The position numbers and the translations under genes were made by a program. Under the pieces are notes generated by a model. It was not told where the DNA came from, made no database searches, and saw only the letters and a program-made list of their open reading frames with translations. DNA of 64,000 nt. Source: Strongyloides papillosus (taxonomy: Eukaryota; Nematoda; Chromadorea; Rhabditida; Strongyloididae). The stretch covers positions 248,001 through 312,000 of the forward strand of contig SRSI01000035.1 in assembly GCA_005656395.1 (NCBI GenBank). Reading direction: 5' to 3'. Within the stretch, counting starts at the first letter, position 1. Each line of letters opens with the position of its first letter. Below, one piece after another: positions 59,883 to 64,000 of the stretch.

Positions 59883-61045
59883 TTACTGATAAATACCGCT
59901 AAATAATATTTTCTCCTTATTAAGAATAACATATAAAAATGGATGATCAGCTTTAACAATAATTTTTTCCATCTCAGGTAAACGACCACCACCGCTTAAT
60001 CTAATAATAGTTGCAGCAGCAGCCTCCGTTCCTTTCTCATTAACATCAATAAAAACCTTATGAAAAACATCCTCAACCCAAATTTTTTCTGCTGATGTTA
60101 TCCCTGTAAAATTGGCAGTTTCATTGAATGGTAATACTAATCCCATCTTATTTAAGACACTTTTCATATTACATGTTGCTTCAGTTCTAAATTTTGGCAT
60201 TGTTAATATTACTTCTTTTTGAGAATAAGTTGGTCTAATAACATTTATGAAACTATTTCTATCCATTTTTCTAAGAAGAGAATGTAACTTATTTCTTTCT
60301 TTTGGAAGTATTAATACAAATTCTATATCTGTACGTATGTATGGAAGTTTAACTATATGAAAATTATTATTACTTCCATAAAGAGATAATGATTTTCTAT
60401 TCATCATTTTGACAATTTTCTTTTCACTTTTTGTGATATAGAATTCGTCATCAACAGTAAGTTGTTCACAAAATATTTGATTCCATTGACATTTAAAATA
60501 TAAAGCATTTGTTATGATGGCTCTTGTATAAGTTGAAAAAGAATTTGGTCTAATTAAGTTTTTGATTTTATGATTAGTGGCATTACTTATAAAGTCATTA
60601 ATTATCTATGAAATATTTTTTAACTGACAATTTTATTTTAACATACCTTTGCAGATTTTTCACCATCATTAAAATCTACATTCTCAAATGATGCAGCCAA
60701 ATAGTTCTCAATATCATTTTTAAACTTCTCTTCAACAGCATAATCATTTTGTAGAAATATTCTATTTGCAACGGAAATACTACCCAAATTACAGGAATTC
60801 TTGTGAACATCCTCAATAGAATTTTTCAACATTCTAAAGTATTCCTCTTTCTCTGAATATGGTGAGAGAAGTTTATTAAATTCAGTTTCTGTTTTTCCAC
60901 GTGCTCCAACATAACACATAGCTAAAGCTAATGTCAAAGAGTATGGTGAAAAAACTATTTCATCCTCTGACAGAATAAGTTGTTTCAAAACATCAATCGT
61001 AAAAATTGCTTGAGTTTCCAGAATAGCATCATTTTTCGTTGACAT
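59883..61045 (-). CDS. Serpin 2 (inhibitory-type, cytosolic)
   Basis: Minus-strand exons 61045-60647 and 60605-59883, 41 bp phase-0 intron; 373 residues, the same exon and intron lengths as serpin 1. The second exon runs well upstream of its first ATG; IINDFISNATNHKIKNLIRP at its start is shared with serpin 1. Serpin core: VFSPYSLTLALAMCYVGARG, ALYFKCQW, FVLILPKERN, MPKFRTEA, LPFNETANFTGI, DHPFLYVILNKEKILFSGIYQ. Hinge EKGTEAAAAT, inhibitory form; the loop TIIRLSGGGRLPEM carries basic residues, which could suit a trypsin-like target (inference). No signal peptide. Confidence 0.95.
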
Positions 61046-61829
61046 GATTATAGAAGCAGTCGGAAAATAAATTTTAATAAATATTAAAAATTTATAAAGT
61101 TTATTGATAAACTTTTTATCTGAAAGATATACTCATTTTAAATGCGTTATTAGGTTAACACAATGAAGATTTTATAAATTACAAAAACGTTTTTAAAATC
61201 GTAGTCACATGTTTATAGTCATACTGAATGAAATCTACACTTATGGCTTATAATTAATAGTTTAAATAATACTCATTCTATGGGTTAGCAATGTAGAAAT
61301 TAGTTAACTACCTAAAATAAAAGGAATACAATTTTTTGTAACCGATAAAAACATTTAATGCTGATACAAAAAAAACTACTATCCCACAACCGATTGTTAT
61401 CTTTCTAAGACATGATTAAAACCTTTTGTTGTAACTTCTTAAAACACAGGTTACAAAGATAGTCTGAAAACGAAAACAAAAATTATTATCTACAAGAGTG
61501 TTTTCTTCCTTATGTACTCTCTTTTTTTCGATGTTTCCCATGCATCTGTTAACCTTTAAAAACATAGATGTTTCGTTAACTTTTATATCCACTTTGATCT
61601 TTATAAACAGGAATGTATCAAGAACATTCCTCTACACTATATAATCGTAATAACTATTTTATCTGTATACGACAGTCAAATTAAAGTATTCTCAAGGATT
61701 GATAAAAATATACAAAAATATTTTAAATCACAACATGTTATGAACATAGTTTTACAAAAATATTTTTTTTTAAAAATTAAAAAAAATATTTTTTCTTCTA
61801 TTTGACAAACAAAATATTAATTATTAAAA
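61046..61829. other. Intergenic between serpins 2 and 3
   Basis: About 780 bp, no gene; carries the same upstream block as the other serpin units (near 61387), plus the serpin 3 downstream flank (near 61650). Confidence 0.6.
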
Positions 61830-62993
61830 TTATTGATAAACACCAATGAATAAAATTTCCTCATTTTTGAGAATAATATATAAAAATGGGTGATCAGCTT
61901 TAACAATAATTTTTTCTCTATCTTTGTTGGGTGAATAACCACCACAAGGTATATTAGTTACAGCAACAACTTCTGTTCCCTTCTCATTAACATCGACAAG
62001 CACTTTTTGAGAAGCGTCCTCAACCCAAAACTTTCCCGTTGATGTTATCCCTGTAAAATTGGCATTTTCATTGAATGGTGTTACTAATCCCATCTTAGTT
62101 AAGATACTTTTCATGTTATGTGTTGACTCAACTCTGAATTTTGGCATTGAAAATATTACTTCTTCACAACAATTAGCTGATTTAATAAGTTTTAAAAGAC
62201 CTTTTCCATCCATTTTCTTAAGAAGGGAATGTAAATTGTTCCTTTCTTTTGGGAGTATTAAAATGAATTTATTATCATAATTCCAGTATGACTTTTGAAC
62301 TACATGAAAATCATTATCACCTCCATAAGAGAATAGTGATGTTATATTCATCATTTTGACAATTTTTTTCTCATTACTTGTGATATAGAATTCCTCATCA
62401 GTAGTAAGTGATTCATCAAATAATAATTTCCATTGACTTTTAAAATATAAAGCATTTATTAGAATTGATTTTGTATTCATTGAAATAGAATTTGGTTTAA
62501 CTAAGTCTTTAATTTCATGATTAGTAGCATTACTTATAAAATCATTAATTATCTATAAAATGATTTCAAGTTATTAATTTCTTTGACATACCTTTGCAGA
62601 TTTCTCAGGGTCACTAAAATTTGTGCTCTCAAATGTAGCAGTTAAATATATTCTAATATCGTCTTTAAACTTCTCCTTAATAATATAACCATTTTTTATA
62701 AATATCCCATTTGCAATATAAATGCTTCTAGATTCATTTGAATCATGTAAAATATCATCAATAGAATTTTCCAAGATTCTACAGTACTCCTCTTTTTTTG
62801 TATATGGAGACAAAAGATTTTTATATTCAGCTTCTGTTCTTCCACGTGCTCCAATGTAACCAATAGCCATAGATAAAATTAAAGAGTACGGAGAGAAAAC
62901 TACTGCATCCTTTGGTGTAAGTATATATTTTAAAGCGTCAATTGTAAAATTTGCTTGAGCTTCTAAAGTATCATTTTGTTCCGTTGACGGCAT
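61830..62993 (-). CDS. Serpin 3 (altered hinge)
   Basis: Minus-strand exons 62993-62592 and 62552-61830, 39 bp phase-0 intron; 374 residues. No signal peptide (MPSTEQNDTLEAQ). Serpin core intact: VFSPYSLILSMAIGYIGARG, ALYFKSQW, FILILPKERNN, MPKFRVEST, TPFNENANFTGI, DHPFLYIILKNEEILFIGVYQ. The hinge reads EKGTEVVAVT instead of GTEAAAAT. Bulkier valines at these positions tend to slow loop insertion, so inhibition may be weak or lost. The loop TNIPCGGYSPNKD is unlike the others. Start chosen by ATG and alignment with the paralogues. Confidence 0.94.
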
Positions 62994-63566
62994 TATAGTA
63001 GTAAATAATAGCCAATACAGAGATTATTAATGTAACAGTTAATTAACTACCTAAAACAAAAAGATACTATTAGTTTGCAACTGATAAAATATAAATACTA
63101 ATTCAAAAAAGACTGTCACTCCACAGCCAATTGTTATCTTTCTTAGATATGATTAAAAATCTTATTTCGTAACTTCTTAAAACACAGGTTATAATGGAAG
63201 TCAAAAACGAAAACAAAAATGATTATCAACTAAAGCTTTTTCCTCCTTTTTGTGTTTTCTATTTTCCAATGTTTCATATGCATCTATTAATCTTTAAAAG
63301 CATAAATATTTTAGTAACTATTATTTCCGCATTGATCTTTCTAAACAGGAATATATCGAGAATATTCCTTTACACTATATAATTGTAATAACTTTTTTAT
63401 CTGTATACGACAGTCAAATTAAAGTATTCTCGAGGAGTGATAAAAAACATACACAAATATTTTAAATCATAACATGTTATGAACATAATTTTATCTAAAT
63501 ATTTTTATTAAAAAATCTCTTCAATATATTTTCATACATTTAGCAAATAAAAATGAATCATTAGAA
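62994..63566. other. Intergenic between serpins 3 and 4
   Basis: No gene; repeats the shared serpin upstream block (near 63124) and downstream block (near 63400). Confidence 0.6.
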
Positions 63567-64000
63567 TTACTGATAAACACCACTAAATAAAATCTTTTCA
63601 TTATCAAGAATGATATACAAAAACGGATGATCAGCCTTAACAATAATCTCATCATTCTTAGAAACTGGAGCTGAATACCCTACCATAAATATAGCAGTTG
63701 CAGCAGCAGCTTCCGTCCCTTCCTCATTAACATCAACAAAAACCTTATGAATAACATCATCAATTTTAATCTTATCCGTTGATGTCATTCCGGTAAAGTT
63801 TGCATTTTCATTGAAAGGTGTCACTAATCCCATCTTTGTCAAGACTTTTTTCATGCTATATGATGACTCAACTTTAAACTTCGGCATTGTTAATATTACA
63901 TCTTTGTAATAATATGTTGATTCAATAAGTTTTAAGAGACTTTTTCCATCCATTTTTTTGAGAAGAGAATGTAATTTGTTCCTTTCTTTTGGAAGTATTA
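63567..64000 (-). CDS. Serpin 4, 5'-truncated by window edge
   Basis: The C-terminal 143 residues of a fourth serpin; the frame is open to the window end (ILPKERNKLHSLLKK before MDGKSLLKL). MPKFKVESS, TPFNENANFTGM, an intact inhibitory hinge (EEGTEAAAAT) and DHPFLYIILDNEKILFSGVYQ are present. The reactive loop TAIFMVGYSAPVSK is different again. The first exon and most of the second lie beyond the window, so whether the gene is complete cannot be judged. Confidence 0.93.
   Translation of the reverse strand, partial: ILPKERNKLHSLLKKMDGKSLLKLIESTYYYKDVILTMPKFKVESSYSMKKVLTKMGLVTPFNENANFTGMTSTDKIKIDDVIHKVFVDVNEEGTEAAAATAIFMVGYSAPVSKNDEIIVKADHPFLYIILDNEKILFSGVYQ

Overview
The window reads as nuclear DNA of a small-genome parasitic nematode, most likely Strongyloides or a close relative. 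This is inferred from very high A+T, GT-AG introns of mostly 35-60 bp, nematode-type chemoreceptors, and dense tandem families (receptor guanylyl cyclases, cytosolic serpins, secreted orphans). No CRISPR array, bacterial operon, rRNA or convincing tRNA was seen. Gene structures were built by hand, joining reading frames across short introns and requiring ATG starts, so they rest on frame, splice sites and family fit, not on transcripts.

Layout. 1-10 kb: two receptor guanylyl cyclase paralogues (the first cut by the window edge), with a 61-residue two-exon gene, a degenerate repeat field and a decayed choline-phosphate cytidylyltransferase between them. 10-18 kb: a possible mariner scrap, then four paralogous secreted, cysteine-rich orphans, interrupted by an aldo-keto reductase and a four-helix membrane protein. 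19-29 kb: a nematode chemoreceptor, a secreted orphan, then housekeeping genes: ADCK1-type kinase, flavin monooxygenase and NOSIP on the minus strand, VTA1 and BROX on the plus strand. 30-42 kb: a peptide-type GPCR, two tandem SLC22-like transporters (one frameshifted), a cytochrome P450 and a Vasa/GLH-like helicase with a 12-unit Gly/Arg repeat. 42-47 kb: five paralogues of a second secreted orphan family, each with a TATA box. 48.8-56 kb: a 1,920-residue EGF/TIL/DOMON/SEA transmembrane protein with a 1.4 kb first intron. 58-64 kb: four tandem serpins, the last cut by the window edge.

How it fits together. The dominant theme is local tandem duplication with homogenisation by gene conversion: exact tracts are shared by the two cyclases and by serpins 1 and 2. 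Diversification is concentrated at exposed sites, such as the serpin reactive-centre loops. VTA1 and BROX both act at ESCRT-III/VPS4 and lie head-to-tail. NOSIP and VTA1 diverge from a 178 bp shared promoter region. Two genes (NOSIP, first SLC22-like) each carry one extra A that breaks an otherwise intact frame; these are either recent lesions or assembly errors.
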